Shown here piece after piece: positions 36,167 to 45,739 of a stretch of DNA of 64,000 nucleotides. Numbering within the stretch: the stretch's first letter is position 1; each line of letters begins with the position of its first letter. Under the pieces are notes generated by a model that did not search any database, had not been told where the DNA came from, and was given only the letters and a program-made list of their open reading frames with translations. The stretch spans positions 1 to 64,000 of the forward strand of contig NZ_VKAB01000024.1 in assembly GCF_009769385.1 (NCBI RefSeq), written 5' to 3'. The DNA comes from Saccharothrix deserti (lineage in GTDB: Bacteria; Actinomycetota; Actinomycetes; Mycobacteriales; Pseudonocardiaceae). A program made the translations under genes and the position numbers.

Positions 36167-39100
36167 GTGACCGATCCTTTGACCGCAGTGCTCGGTACGA
36201 CCTTCTCCGCGTTGCACCAGTGGGTGTTGACCAGGGTCGTCGACGGCGCCCTGGAGCGCCGCAACCAGCGGCTCGGCAACGTCGATCGGCAGGTCGCCGC
36301 CGCGGTCGAGGACTTGGCGGCGCTGCGGCGCATCGAGTTCCCGACCCTGACCGATGCCGAGTGGACCCTCACCGCGGAAGCCGCCGCGGAGACGCTGACC
36401 GCTTCCTCGATCGGCCGCCTGGCCCAGCTCGCGCCCGCGGACGTCACCGATGCGGCCAGGCTGAGGAGGCTCGTGTCGGCGACCTCGGTCGCCGGGATGA
36501 GCGAGGCGGAAGCCCAGGCGTACCAGCGGCTGCTGTTCGAGACGTGCGAGCAGATCGCCCAGCACGCCCGGCAGGTGAACAGCATCTGGCGTTCGGCCGT
36601 GGCGGCGGGGTTGGCCGACATCGGTTCGGACGTCAAGCGGACTTTGGGCGGACTCGCCGGGGTCCGGTCATCGCTGAACGACCTCGCCGAAGCGCCGGAA
36701 CGGCGGGCCCGGGACGAACGGGCGCGGTTCGAGGAGCGGTACCTCGCCGAGGTGGCCGACCAGTTCGCCCGGTTCGAGCTGTTCCAGGTCGGCAACCGGG
36801 GCCGCGGTCCCACCAAGCACGACTTCGCCTCCTTCTACGCGCCGCCGTCCATCGACCGGTGGCAGCGCTCCGAGGCCGACACGGCGTTGACCGGCCAGGG
36901 CGTCAACAGCGCGCACACGATCGCGGAGGCCCGTCGGGTCCTGCTGCTCGGCCGGGCCGGAGCGGGCAAGACGACCTTCTTGCAGTGGCTCGCGCACGTG
37001 ACGGCACAGAGCACCCGGAAGGGGGATGTCGACAGCCTCTGGGAAGGCGTGGTGCCGTTCTACGTGCCGCTGCGCCAGTTCGCCGACCGTGACCTGCCGT
37101 TGGCCGAAGACCTCGTCCGGGTTACGACGCCGGCGCTCGCGGGTGAGAAGCCGGAGCGCTGGGTCACCTCCCTGCTCAACGAGGGCCGGGCACTCGTCCT
37201 GGTGGACGGCATCGACGAACTGCTGCTGGAGCGGCGTGAAGAAGTGCGGTCGTGGCTGGGCGGGTTGCTCCGGAACTACCCGGATGCCTGGTACGTGGTG
37301 ACGACCCGGCCGTCCGCGGTCGACGACACCTGGCTCGCGCCCACCGAACTCGGCGATCCGGGTCTCATGCGGTTCGAGGTCATGCCGCTGAGCGGGCCGG
37401 GCATCCGCGACCTGGTGAGCAACTGGTTCGCCGCCGTGCGCGTGGGCGAGCCGCAATCGACGCACGAATGGCTGTCGCGGTGCGAGCGCAAGCTCAAGGG
37501 TGCTCTCCAGAACCGGCCGGACGTGCAGAGGCTCGTCTCCAGCCCGCTGTTGTGCTCCCTGCTGTGCGCGCTCTACCGCCGGGAGAACATGTACCTCCCG
37601 CACAGCCGCAAGGACCTGCTCTACCGGGCACTGGAACTGCTGCTGGGCGAGTGGGACGTGCGCCGCGGCGTGCGGGTCGAGACCGAGTTGCAGATGACCG
37701 GCAACGAGAAGGTCGTGCTGCTCGAACGGTTCGCCGCACCGATGGTCCGCAACGGCGAGCACGTGGTGAGCCGTTCGGCGGCGGTGCGGCGGATCGAACG
37801 CGCGATGACCGGCCTGCGGTCCACCGACCTCGACGCGCACGAGGTGCTGCGCCACCTCGTCGAGCGGACCGGACTGCTGCGCGACGACGAGGGCGACGGC
37901 GAGATCCGGTTCGTGCACCGCATCTTCCGCGACTTCCTGGCCGCCGGCGACTTCGTCAAGTCCGGTGAGCTCGGCTACCTCGTGGACAACGCGCACGACG
38001 CCGGCAAGGAACTGGACGAGGTGATCTTCATGGCCGCCGCGCAGGCCCGCGCGCACGAAGCGGGCGAGTTGCTGCGCGGCCTGCTGACCAAGGCGGACAA
38101 GCGGAAGAGGACGACCTCCGAGGTGCACCGGCTGCGCCTGCTCGCCGCGGCTTCGCTCGGCTACGTGGACGTCATCGAGCCCGAGCACGTGCGCGCCGAC
38201 GTGATCAACACGGTGCGGGAGCTGGTTCCACCGCGCAGTTACAACGAGGCCGAACTCCTGGCACGGGCCGGGACGTTCGTGCTCGAACTGCTGCCCGGTC
38301 CGGCCGAGGTCGACGAGTTCGCGGCGGAGACCGGCGCCGATCCGGCCGAGATCGCCAGGTACGTGATCCGCGTGCTGGCGATCATCGGCGGCTGGGGCGA
38401 CATCGAGGCGTTCACCCACGCCTACGGGGGCGCGGTCACCAACGAGCTGCTCCGCGCCTGGCGCAACACCGAGTACTCCGAGCGCTACGCCGCCGACAAC
38501 CTCGGACCGGTCGACTTCGGCGACCGCGTCCTCGAAGTCCACCGCTGGCACATGCTGCGGGGGTTGCGCCACCTGCGGACCCTCCGCCACGTGCTCGTGG
38601 CCGGGGACCTGCAACTGGCCGACATGAGGGCGGGGCTGCGTCCCCTTGCCGAACTGCCGGACCTGCGCAGTCTGGAGATCCGCGCCAACGAGGTCTGCCG
38701 GTCGCTCGACGGCCTCGTCGGCTGCGGGCGGCTCGAAACGTTGATCGTGTCCGGCTACAGCGCCCTGGAGGACCTGTCCGCGCTGGCCCACCTGCCGGTG
38801 ACCGACCTGCGACTCCTCGGTCGTCCGTACGCGGGCGGGCCGGTGGCGGACCTGGCCACTCTCGACGGGGCCGCGGTGCGGAAGCTGACGATCAAACACC
38901 CCCACCTGCGGGACGGGCTGCACGCGTTGCCCGACTCCTTGCCGTTGACCGAGCTGGTGGTCGACTCGCCCGCGCACTCCAGGTCGCTCCTCGGAGTGCG
39001 ACGCCTGGTCACGCTGGAGACGGTCTCGGTCCTCGGACCGCTCACCGCCGCCGAGGTCGCGGAGCTGGCCGAGCTGCCCAGCCTGCGCCGGCTCGTGCTG

Positions 39101-39205
39101 GACCTGACCGGTACCGAGGAAGTCGACCTCGGTCCGCTCGACGCGTTGACCGCGGCGGAGATCGAACTGCTCGGCCTGGACCGGTCGAACCCCTGCCCGG
39201 GGTGA
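36167..39205 (+). CDS. NACHT-domain NTPase with leucine-rich C-terminus (bNACHT, putative antiphage)
   Basis: A 1012-residue STAND-type protein. Residues 1-230 are predicted all-helical, likely a NACHT N-terminal helical effector/oligomerisation region. The NACHT core has Walker A GRAGAGKTT (262-270), Walker B LVLVDGIDEL (343-352) and a sensor VVTTRPSA. A helical linker follows, and from about residue 800 to the end short leucine-rich units repeat (LRHLRTLRHVLV, LPDLRSLEI, LTELVVDS, LPSLRRLVLDL). Bacterial NACHT proteins with this layout defend against phage by sensing and abortive killing. It stands alone, with no recognised effector nuclease. GTG 36167 has a GGGGG element upstream. Confidence 0.85.
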   Translation: MTDPLTAVLGTTFSALHQWVLTRVVDGALERRNQRLGNVDRQVAAAVEDLAALRRIEFPTLTDAEWTLTAEAAAETLTASSIGRLAQLAPADVTDAARLRRLVSATSVAGMSEAEAQAYQRLLFETCEQIAQHARQVNSIWRSAVAAGLADIGSDVKRTLGGLAGVRSSLNDLAEAPERRARDERARFEERYLAEVADQFARFELFQVGNRGRGPTKHDFASFYAPPSIDRWQRSEADTALTGQGVNSAHTIAEARRVLLLGRAGAGKTTFLQWLAHVTAQSTRKGDVDSLWEGVVPFYVPLRQFADRDLPLAEDLVRVTTPALAGEKPERWVTSLLNEGRALVLVDGIDELLLERREEVRSWLGGLLRNYPDAWYVVTTRPSAVDDTWLAPTELGDPGLMRFEVMPLSGPGIRDLVSNWFAAVRVGEPQSTHEWLSRCERKLKGALQNRPDVQRLVSSPLLCSLLCALYRRENMYLPHSRKDLLYRALELLLGEWDVRRGVRVETELQMTGNEKVVLLERFAAPMVRNGEHVVSRSAAVRRIERAMTGLRSTDLDAHEVLRHLVERTGLLRDDEGDGEIRFVHRIFRDFLAAGDFVKSGELGYLVDNAHDAGKELDEVIFMAAAQARAHEAGELLRGLLTKADKRKRTTSEVHRLRLLAAASLGYVDVIEPEHVRADVINTVRELVPPRSYNEAELLARAGTFVLELLPGPAEVDEFAAETGADPAEIARYVIRVLAIIGGWGDIEAFTHAYGGAVTNELLRAWRNTEYSERYAADNLGPVDFGDRVLEVHRWHMLRGLRHLRTLRHVLVAGDLQLADMRAGLRPLAELPDLRSLEIRANEVCRSLDGLVGCGRLETLIVSGYSALEDLSALAHLPVTDLRLLGRPYAGGPVADLATLDGAAVRKLTIKHPHLRDGLHALPDSLPLTELVVDSPAHSRSLLGVRRLVTLETVSVLGPLTAAEVAELAELPSLRRLVLDLTGTEEVDLGPLDALTAAEIELLGLDRSNPCPG

Positions 39206-39275
39206 CCGGCCCCCTGGGGGCGGCGACGGGCAGACTCCCGACCACAGTGGTTTTGACGTTCAGGGAGATCGCCAC

Positions 39276-42173
39276 GTGAGCATGTCGGCCGAGACACCCG
39301 CTCTGCCCGAGCACTCGCGTCCCACCGACGTGGTGACCCACGGCCACCCCGTGGGATCCGGTGATCCCGGTGTCCGCGGGGAGGGGGTGGAGTTCGGGGT
39401 GCTGGGTCCGGTGACGATCTGGCACGGGGGCCGGCAGCTGGCGGTCGGCAGCGCGCAGCAGCGGTGCCTGCTGGCGGTGTTGGTGTCGGAGGCCGGCCGG
39501 GTGGTGTCCCTGGAGCGACTGGTCGACGCGTTGTGGGACGACGACGCTGTGCCGCGCACGGCGCGCAACGTGGTGCAGAAGTGCGTGTCCGAGCTGCGGA
39601 AACTGGTGGCGGTCGACCCGGAGGTCGGCTTGGCGCACCGGCCGCCCGGTTACGTGCTGGAGGTGGAGCCGGAGCGGGTGGACCTCCACCGGTTCCGGGC
39701 GCTGGTGGCGCGGGCGCGCGGCGCCGACGACCGGGTGGTGCTGTTGCGCCGGGCGTTGGAGCTGTGGCGGGGCGAGCCGCTGGCCGACGTCCCGGGATTG
39801 GCATCGGTCAAGCAGGCGTTGGTCGAGGAGCGGCTGGCGGTGCTGGAGGACTGCCTGGCCGCGGAGGTCGACTCCGGGCGCCACGCCGAGGCGATACCGC
39901 AATTGCGCGCGCTGGTGGCCGAGCGCCCGCTGCGGGAACGCCCGACCGGGCTGCTGATGCTCGCCCTGTACCGCGGCGGACGCCAAGCCGACGCACTAGA
40001 GCACTACCAACACGCCCGGCAGCGGCTGGCCGAGGAGTTGGGAACCGATCCCAGCCCGGCGTTGCGGGAGCTGCACCAGCGCATCCTCACCGCCGACGCC
40101 TCGCTGACCACGACCGAGCCCGCACCTCCCGGCGGGAACGGGCACACCGTGGTGCCACGCCAACTGCCCGCCGCTCCCGCGCCGTTCGTCGGTCGCCACG
40201 ATGCGCTGGACCGCCTGGACACCGCGTTGAACACCGCGGGTGAGGCCACCACGGTGCTCATCACCGCCATCGGCGGCGCGGGCGGGATCGGCAAGACGTG
40301 GCTGGCGTTGCACTGGGCCCACCGCCACGCCGACCGGTTCCCGGACGGGCAGCTGTTCGTGGACCTGCGCGGCTTCAGCCCCGAAGGCGAGCCGATGGAG
40401 CCGGCGGTGGCGGTGCGCGGGTTCCTCGACGCCCTGGGCGTCGACCCGGGCCGGATCCCGGTCGAACCGCACGCCCAGGCCGCGCTGTTCCGCAGCCTGG
40501 TGGCGGACAAGCGGATGCTCATCGTGCTGGACAACGCCGCCGACACCACTCAGATCACCCCGCTGCTGCCCGGCAGCCGCACCTGCACCGTGGTGCTGAC
40601 CAGCCGCAACCGGCTTCCCGGCCTGATCACCGGCCACAGCGCGCAGCACGTGTCCCTCGACGTCCTGACCGACTCCGAAGCCCGCGCCCTGCTGGCCGAC
40701 CGCCTCGGCACCGGCCGGGTCGACGCCGAACCCGCGGCGGTGGAGAAACTCGTCCGGGTGTGCGGCGGGTTCCCGCTGGCGTTGAGCATCATCGCCGCAC
40801 ACGCCCACACCCGTCCGCACCTTCTCCTGGCCGCCGTCGCCGCCGAACTGCTCGACCTGGGCTTGGACGCGCTGGACGACGAAGACCCGACCGCCAGCCT
40901 GCCCGCGGTGCTGTCCTGGTCACACCGAGCGCTGACCCCGGAGCTGCGGCAGGTGTTCGCCCTGCTCGGCATCGCCCCCGGACCCGACATCGGACTTCCC
41001 GCCGCCGCCTCCCTCACCGCCCTGCCCCTCCCACAGGCACGCAAGGCACTGCGCACCCTGGAGGACGCCTCCCTGCTCACCCGGGACGCCCACGGCCGCT
41101 ACACCATGCACGACCTGATCCGCGGCTACGCCACCGCCGCGGCCCAGCACGACCTGGCCGAGCACGTGCGGGAGCCGGCACTGCGGCGAGTGGTGGACTT
41201 CTACGTCCACACGAGCTACGCCGCCGACCGCCTCTTGAACCCCCACAGCACGTTCCCGCCGCCTGATCCGACCGCACCCGGCACCCGACCGCACCCGCTG
41301 GTCGACGTCTCGGCGGCGTTGGCCTGGCTGGACACCGAGCACGCCAACCTGCTGGCCGCGCAGCACCTCGCCGCCACCCACCGGTGGCACCACCTCGTGT
41401 GGCCGCTGGCCTGGGCACTGACCACCTTCCACGTCCGACGGGGGCATCGCCACGACGACGTGGCCGTGTGGCAGGCCGCCGTGGACGCCGCCGCCCACCT
41501 GTCCGCCCCCGCCGTCCACATCCGCGCTCACCGGGGCCTCGGTATCGCCTACTCCCGGCTGGAACGCCACGACGAGGCGACCGGGCACCTGCACCAGGCC
41601 CTGGCTCTGGCCCAGTACCACCGCGACACCACCGAACAGGCCCACACCCACCACGACCTCGCGCTGGCCTGGACCCGGCACGGGGACGACCAGCAGGCCT
41701 TGGAGCACGCCCAACGCGCCCTGGCCCTCTTCCGGGAACTCGACCGGCCGGTGTTCGAAGCCATCACGCTCAACTCGGTGGGCTGGCTCAACGCCCGCCT
41801 GGGCGACTACGACACCGCCCGTGTCCACTGCCGAGCCGCCCTCACCCTGCACCGCCGCCACCGCGACCCCGAAGGCGAGGCGGCCACCCTGGACAGCCTG
41901 GGCTACATCGACCACCACACCGGCCATCACCGCCAGGCCGTCGAGCACTACGGACAGGCGCTCATCCTGCGCCGCGACCACGGCAACACCGACCAGGCCA
42001 CGGACACGCTCAAAAGCCTCGGCCACCCCTACGCCGCCCTCGGCGAGCGCGAGCAGGCCCGCGCGGTGTGGCAGGAAGCCCTTGAGCTGTACCGACAACA
42101 GGGCCGCGATGCCGACGCCGAACGGGTGCGGCGACAACTCGACGCGCTCGACGGGGACACCCGGGCGTGGTAG
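39276..42173 (+). CDS. AfsR/SARP-family regulator with NB-ARC and TPR domains
   Basis: A 965-residue regulator: OmpR-like winged helix (about 38-115, VEFGVLGPVTIWHGG to HRPPGYVLEV), bacterial transcriptional activator domain (about 120-270), NB-ARC ATPase with P-loop GGAGGIGKT (333-341) and ending MHDLIRGYA, then TPR-like repeats (about 740-950, e.g. AHTHHDLALAW, ATLDSLGYIDHHTG). SARPs bind direct repeats spaced 11 bp near -35 and activate secondary metabolism or developmental genes. GTG 39276 has AGGGAG upstream. It converges on the secreted-protein operon, whose promoter carries such repeats. Confidence 0.9.
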   Translation: MSMSAETPALPEHSRPTDVVTHGHPVGSGDPGVRGEGVEFGVLGPVTIWHGGRQLAVGSAQQRCLLAVLVSEAGRVVSLERLVDALWDDDAVPRTARNVVQKCVSELRKLVAVDPEVGLAHRPPGYVLEVEPERVDLHRFRALVARARGADDRVVLLRRALELWRGEPLADVPGLASVKQALVEERLAVLEDCLAAEVDSGRHAEAIPQLRALVAERPLRERPTGLLMLALYRGGRQADALEHYQHARQRLAEELGTDPSPALRELHQRILTADASLTTTEPAPPGGNGHTVVPRQLPAAPAPFVGRHDALDRLDTALNTAGEATTVLITAIGGAGGIGKTWLALHWAHRHADRFPDGQLFVDLRGFSPEGEPMEPAVAVRGFLDALGVDPGRIPVEPHAQAALFRSLVADKRMLIVLDNAADTTQITPLLPGSRTCTVVLTSRNRLPGLITGHSAQHVSLDVLTDSEARALLADRLGTGRVDAEPAAVEKLVRVCGGFPLALSIIAAHAHTRPHLLLAAVAAELLDLGLDALDDEDPTASLPAVLSWSHRALTPELRQVFALLGIAPGPDIGLPAAASLTALPLPQARKALRTLEDASLLTRDAHGRYTMHDLIRGYATAAAQHDLAEHVREPALRRVVDFYVHTSYAADRLLNPHSTFPPPDPTAPGTRPHPLVDVSAALAWLDTEHANLLAAQHLAATHRWHHLVWPLAWALTTFHVRRGHRHDDVAVWQAAVDAAAHLSAPAVHIRAHRGLGIAYSRLERHDEATGHLHQALALAQYHRDTTEQAHTHHDLALAWTRHGDDQQALEHAQRALALFRELDRPVFEAITLNSVGWLNARLGDYDTARVHCRAALTLHRRHRDPEGEAATLDSLGYIDHHTGHHRQAVEHYGQALILRRDHGNTDQATDTLKSLGHPYAALGEREQARAVWQEALELYRQQGRDADAERVRRQLDALDGDTRAW

Positions 42174-42187
42174 CGGGTCGAGGCCGC

Positions 42188-42210
42188 CGAGCGGGTTCGT
42201 CACCCGCTCG
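42188..42210. terminator. Bidirectional hairpin between convergent genes
   Basis: CGAGCGGGT, loop TCGTC and ACCCGCTCG form a perfect 9-bp stem in the 70-bp gap between the SARP gene (ends 42173) and the lectin gene (ends 42244). It is well placed to terminate both. Confidence 0.65.
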
Positions 42211-42243
42211 ACACCCCGACCCGCCGGGACATACCCGGTTCGG

Positions 42244-42738
42244 TCACCCCCACGCGATGTCGGTCGGGTAGTGGCCACCGATGCACGACGTGAGGCCGAC
42301 GTAGTTCCCGCCCGCGTAGTCGCCGCCGTCGTCCACCAGGCAGTCGGCATGGACCTCCTGGCTCTCGAACCAGATCCCGTTGGGCGCGCGGCGGACGTAC
42401 CAGCTCATGACACTCGACGGCCCGCACGCCCCGGACGTCAGGACACCGCCGGCTCCGTACTTCCTCGCCCCGAGGCACCTGTTCGTGGCCACGTTGCGCA
42501 ATTGCCGGGTGCCGTCGTTCCACACGGTGACCCCCCACCTCTGGTAGTTGGTTCCGTTGCAGTGGAAGGTGCGCACGCTGAATTCCCTGCTGTCGTCCAG
42601 GCACAGACCGCTGTGGACGTTGCGGAACGTCTGGAACACCTCCGCCGCCGAAGCCGTGCCGGTCGCCCCCACCAGCGACGCCCCGGCGATCAGCAGTGCT
42701 GCGCAGACGCGTGCCACGACGCGTGATGTCATTCCCAT
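42244..42738 (-). CDS. Secreted ricin-type beta-trefoil lectin
   Basis: A 164-residue exported protein with a Sec signal peptide (cleavage after TASAA, about residue 31). A ricin-type trefoil domain follows, with repeats carrying SGLCLDDSR, YQRWGVTVWNDGTRQLRNVATNRCLGA and SWYVRR, including the W-x-QxW-like core. Cysteines suggest disulfides. It starts at ATG 42738 with GGGAGA upstream and overlaps the previous gene by 10 bp. As last gene of a wall-directed operon it probably binds carbohydrate on the cell surface. Confidence 0.85.
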   Translation of the reverse strand: MGMTSRVVARVCAALLIAGASLVGATGTASAAEVFQTFRNVHSGLCLDDSREFSVRTFHCNGTNYQRWGVTVWNDGTRQLRNVATNRCLGARKYGAGGVLTSGACGPSSVMSWYVRRAPNGIWFESQEVHADCLVDDGGDYAGGNYVGLTSCIGGHYPTDIAWG

Positions 42739-43271
42739 GGTCTCCCTCTTTCCAGAGATTTGATCGGTCCGCGTGCCGCGGCGGCGGCGAGTGCGGTGTC
42801 CGGCCGGGCGTCGACGCGGAAGTGCCCTTCCCACGGCGTGTCCCGGTCGTCGCCGCCCCACCGCACGGCGCCGCCGCAGTCGGCCAGGATGTCCCGGACG
42901 ACTGCCACTTCGTGCGGGAAGAGGCAGCCCGTGGCGCCGCGCGGGTACGCACCGGGGCGGATCACGAGCGCGGTGCCGTCCGCCGAGCCGACCGCGTCGC
43001 CCGGCCCGAGCGCCGCGATCTCGTAGTGGAACCTGCGGGCGACGTGCAGCAGGAGGGTGGCCGCCGGGCCGGAGAGGAGCGCGGCCGATGCCGCGGACCC
43101 CTCGATGACGTGGGTTTCGACGATGCCGAACCGCGTGGGGCCGGGGCGGGCTTCGGCAGGTGCGCCCGCCGCGGCGGCGGGCGCCGGTTCCAGCACGGCC
43201 AGGCCGCCGGCGGCGAGCAGTCCGGTGAGGAAGGTCCGTCGGGCCAGGTGGTGGACTGGAGATCGGTTCAC
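42729..43271 (-). CDS. Tat-exported M15-like peptidase-fold protein
   Basis: A 180-residue protein with a twin-arginine signal (HLARRTFLTGLLAAGGLAV). The mature domain has a block reading PHEVAVVRDILADCGGAVRWGG and then DTPWEGHFRVD, resembling the end of the M15 D,D-carboxypeptidase fold, where a G-H-F segment carries a zinc His. The usual HxxGxAxD motif is not obvious, so activity is uncertain. It starts at GTG 43271, 23 bp after the DUF1906 gene, in the operon with the lectin. Confidence 0.65.
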   Translation of the reverse strand: MNRSPVHHLARRTFLTGLLAAGGLAVLEPAPAAAAGAPAEARPGPTRFGIVETHVIEGSAASAALLSGPAATLLLHVARRFHYEIAALGPGDAVGSADGTALVIRPGAYPRGATGCLFPHEVAVVRDILADCGGAVRWGGDDRDTPWEGHFRVDARPDTALAAAAARGPIKSLERGRPWE

Positions 43272-43293
43272 GGTGTCCTCGCGGGGTCGGAGG

Positions 43294-45618
43294 TCAGCCA
43301 CGGGCCAGCTTTTCGATGGTGTCGGCGTAGCCCTGGAGGAACGGGTCGAGCTTGTCGGCCGGCAGCATCCCGGGCAGCAGGCAGTTCCAGCCGCCGGTGG
43401 TGCGGATCGCCGCCGTGCACAGCCCGCCGAGTTCGGCATCGGTGCCGTCGCTGATCAGCATGTTCCTCGCGGCCGCGACGATGTCGGCGTTCCTGGCGTC
43501 GTACCGGGCGCCGAAGAAGCGGGCGAACCGGCCCACGTGCCCGGTGCCGGCCAGGTGCAGTCGCAGCAGTTCGTCCACCCGGCCGCCGATCCGCAGCGAC
43601 AGGCCGAGCAGGTGGCCGTCGACGTCCTCGATCAGGTCGCCGAGCGGGAACGACGAGCGGACGTCCACTTTGGCCAGACGATCGGCGCAGAACGCGTAAC
43701 CGGACGGGTAGGACTCGCTGTTGGCCCGCCATTCGCCGTAGAAGGTGGCGAGGTCGCCGCCCCAGCCGCCGAAGTCGCCCCGGTTGGCCGTGACACCGTT
43801 GACGTTGCCCTTGAGGTAGACGGCGTTGGCGGTGGCGCCCAGGTGGTCGACGTTGACGGTCACGCCGAGCGAGGGGTCGCGGTAGCTCTCGACCCGACCG
43901 GGCCCGTTGGCCTTCGCGTAGTCGATCCACGCCCGGTCGACGTCGCCGATGAGGTTCTGCCAGCCGCTGTAGACGTCCACGTAGGTCGGGTACCGCAGGT
44001 ACTCCAGGACCCTCAGGTTGGCATCACCCGGACCGTACGCGACCGCCGTGGCGTACAACTGCTCGACGTAGTGCAGGAACGCGTCGACGGGGGAAGTGGT
44101 GCCGCCGACGTTCTCCGGGCCGACGCCGGGGTCGCTGAACGGCCGGTGCACGTCCCGGTCGAGGTCGAAGGTGTCGGTCCCGCTGGTGAACTTGAACTCC
44201 TTGATCTGGTTGAACGACCAGTTGGCGGGCATCGGGAAGCCGAGGTTGCCGGAGAAGCCGTAGGACATCCCGGAGACGAACGAGTACCGGGCGTACGCCT
44301 GGTTGGTGACGCGGGCGCACACGTTGCGGGACCCGTACACCGCGGCGACGTACCGCTTGCCCTGGTTGGCCAGGGCGGCTTGGACGCCGTGGAAGTAGGG
44401 CAGGACGTTGGACGTGATCTGCTCGTCGGTGGCGTCGAAGTCGACCGCGAAGTAGATGACGGTGCCGCGGTTGAAGCCGTAGTGCACGGCGCGTTCGTGC
44501 GCACGCAGCCCGTGCTGGTAACCCTGCTGGTAGCTGAACTTGGTGAGTTCGCGTCCGTCGTACTGGGAGATCGGGAAGACGCGCATGCCGCCGGCGAAGA
44601 TCGCGTCCAGCTCACCGGGCTGGAGTTCCTTGTTCAGCGTGCTGGTCGGATCTTCGTCCAGGTACCGGCCGACGACCGTGTAGCCGGCGGCGCGCAGGGC
44701 CTGGGCGCGGGCGGTGCTGATGTGGAAGCGGGTGTCGCAGGCGCTCGCCGGCCGGTCGGGGTCACCGGTGGAGACCAGTAGCTGCGCCCACGTGCGGTAG
44801 TCGCCCACGCCGGTGCGGTCGAGCGCGGAGAACTCCTGGAACACCCGCACGTACTCGGCGAGCCGGTCGTCCCAGGCGGCCTTGAACACGGTGGCCGCGC
44901 CGTTGACGTCGCCGTTGAACACGCACGCGGCGCTGAACAGCTGCACCCACGTGCCGGGCGAGCCCGGACCGACGGTGTTGCGGCGCAGGGCGTCGCGGGT
45001 GGCGGGGCCGAAGCTGCCGGTCGCCTGGTCGTCGGGGATGCCGCTCTCGTACTGGATGGCCTTCATCAGGGCCACCTGCACGTCCCGGGAGAACCGGCCG
45101 TCGCAGGGGACGACGAAGAACGTGGACCGATCCAGGTACCGGTGGTTGAGCCACTGCTGGATGGCCCGGACCTCGGTGCTGCCGCCCGACACCAGGATGT
45201 AGGCGTCCATCGTCAGCAGCGCCTTGAACCACTTGGGCTGTAGGACGCCGGCGGCCGTGACGCCGCAGTCGGCCTTCATCCGCACGACCGCGTTCTGGGT
45301 GGTCGCGCCGTACGTCCCCGACGTGGTCTCGCCTGCCCAGTAGCCCTTGCAGAACAGGGCGTGCTGGACGATCCGCACGATGTTCGGGTCGGCGAAGCCG
45401 GGACCGACCGGTCCGCGTTCGGTGAGCTTCGCCAGCGTCGTCGGGCCGAAGGAGTCCGACAGCGTGGTGATGCCCAACTCGTGTTGCAGAGCCCTGGTGA
45501 GCGAGTGCATCGTCGGCCAGCCGGTGCGGCCGTCTTCCGCGCACCGGGTGTAACCCGGCACCGCGCCGTAGGTGGCGTTCACCCACTGCTGCGCTTCGAG
45601 GACCTTCTGATCGACCAT
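43294..45618 (-). CDS. Peptidoglycan-binding repeat protein with DUF1906 glycosidase-like domain
   Basis: A 774-residue protein. The first 280 residues contain repeated peptidoglycan-binding-like helices (SFGPTTLAKL, TYGATTQNAV, SFGPATRDAL). Residues about 295-520 form a DUF1906/Rv2525c-like TIM-barrel: GYTVVGRYLDED, GMRVFPISQYDGRE, VIYFAVDFDATDEQ, VYGSRNVCARV. The family resembles lysozyme-like glycosidases and is linked to wall remodelling. The last 220 residues are not recognised. No signal peptide is visible, which is odd for a wall enzyme. It starts 3 bp after a tiny upstream ORF. Confidence 0.8.
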   Translation of the reverse strand: MVDQKVLEAQQWVNATYGAVPGYTRCAEDGRTGWPTMHSLTRALQHELGITTLSDSFGPTTLAKLTERGPVGPGFADPNIVRIVQHALFCKGYWAGETTSGTYGATTQNAVVRMKADCGVTAAGVLQPKWFKALLTMDAYILVSGGSTEVRAIQQWLNHRYLDRSTFFVVPCDGRFSRDVQVALMKAIQYESGIPDDQATGSFGPATRDALRRNTVGPGSPGTWVQLFSAACVFNGDVNGAATVFKAAWDDRLAEYVRVFQEFSALDRTGVGDYRTWAQLLVSTGDPDRPASACDTRFHISTARAQALRAAGYTVVGRYLDEDPTSTLNKELQPGELDAIFAGGMRVFPISQYDGRELTKFSYQQGYQHGLRAHERAVHYGFNRGTVIYFAVDFDATDEQITSNVLPYFHGVQAALANQGKRYVAAVYGSRNVCARVTNQAYARYSFVSGMSYGFSGNLGFPMPANWSFNQIKEFKFTSGTDTFDLDRDVHRPFSDPGVGPENVGGTTSPVDAFLHYVEQLYATAVAYGPGDANLRVLEYLRYPTYVDVYSGWQNLIGDVDRAWIDYAKANGPGRVESYRDPSLGVTVNVDHLGATANAVYLKGNVNGVTANRGDFGGWGGDLATFYGEWRANSESYPSGYAFCADRLAKVDVRSSFPLGDLIEDVDGHLLGLSLRIGGRVDELLRLHLAGTGHVGRFARFFGARYDARNADIVAAARNMLISDGTDAELGGLCTAAIRTTGGWNCLLPGMLPADKLDPFLQGYADTIEKLARG

Positions 45619-45620
45619 CG

Positions 45621-45692
45621 CTAGAACCCGCGGGATCTTCCGCCGCGGCCGGCGGGCGGCGCGACCACAGCCGCGTGGTTGATCGCCTTCAT
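45621..45692 (-). CDS. 23-residue peptide at head of wall operon
   Basis: ATG 45692 follows CCAGGGAGGCACC, a strong ribosome binding site. The peptide reads MKAINHAAVVAPPAGRGGRS then RGF and stops 3 bp before the DUF1906 start. Its coupling suggests a leader controlling the operon, a small secreted or modified peptide, or a translational starter. It has no hydrophobic signal. I do not recognise the family. Confidence 0.55.
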   Translation of the reverse strand: MKAINHAAVVAPPAGRGGRSRGF

Positions 45693-45739
45693 GGTGCCTC
45701 CCTGGTGCCGGGGCTTGGTGGGCCCAGGGTGAGGGGGAC

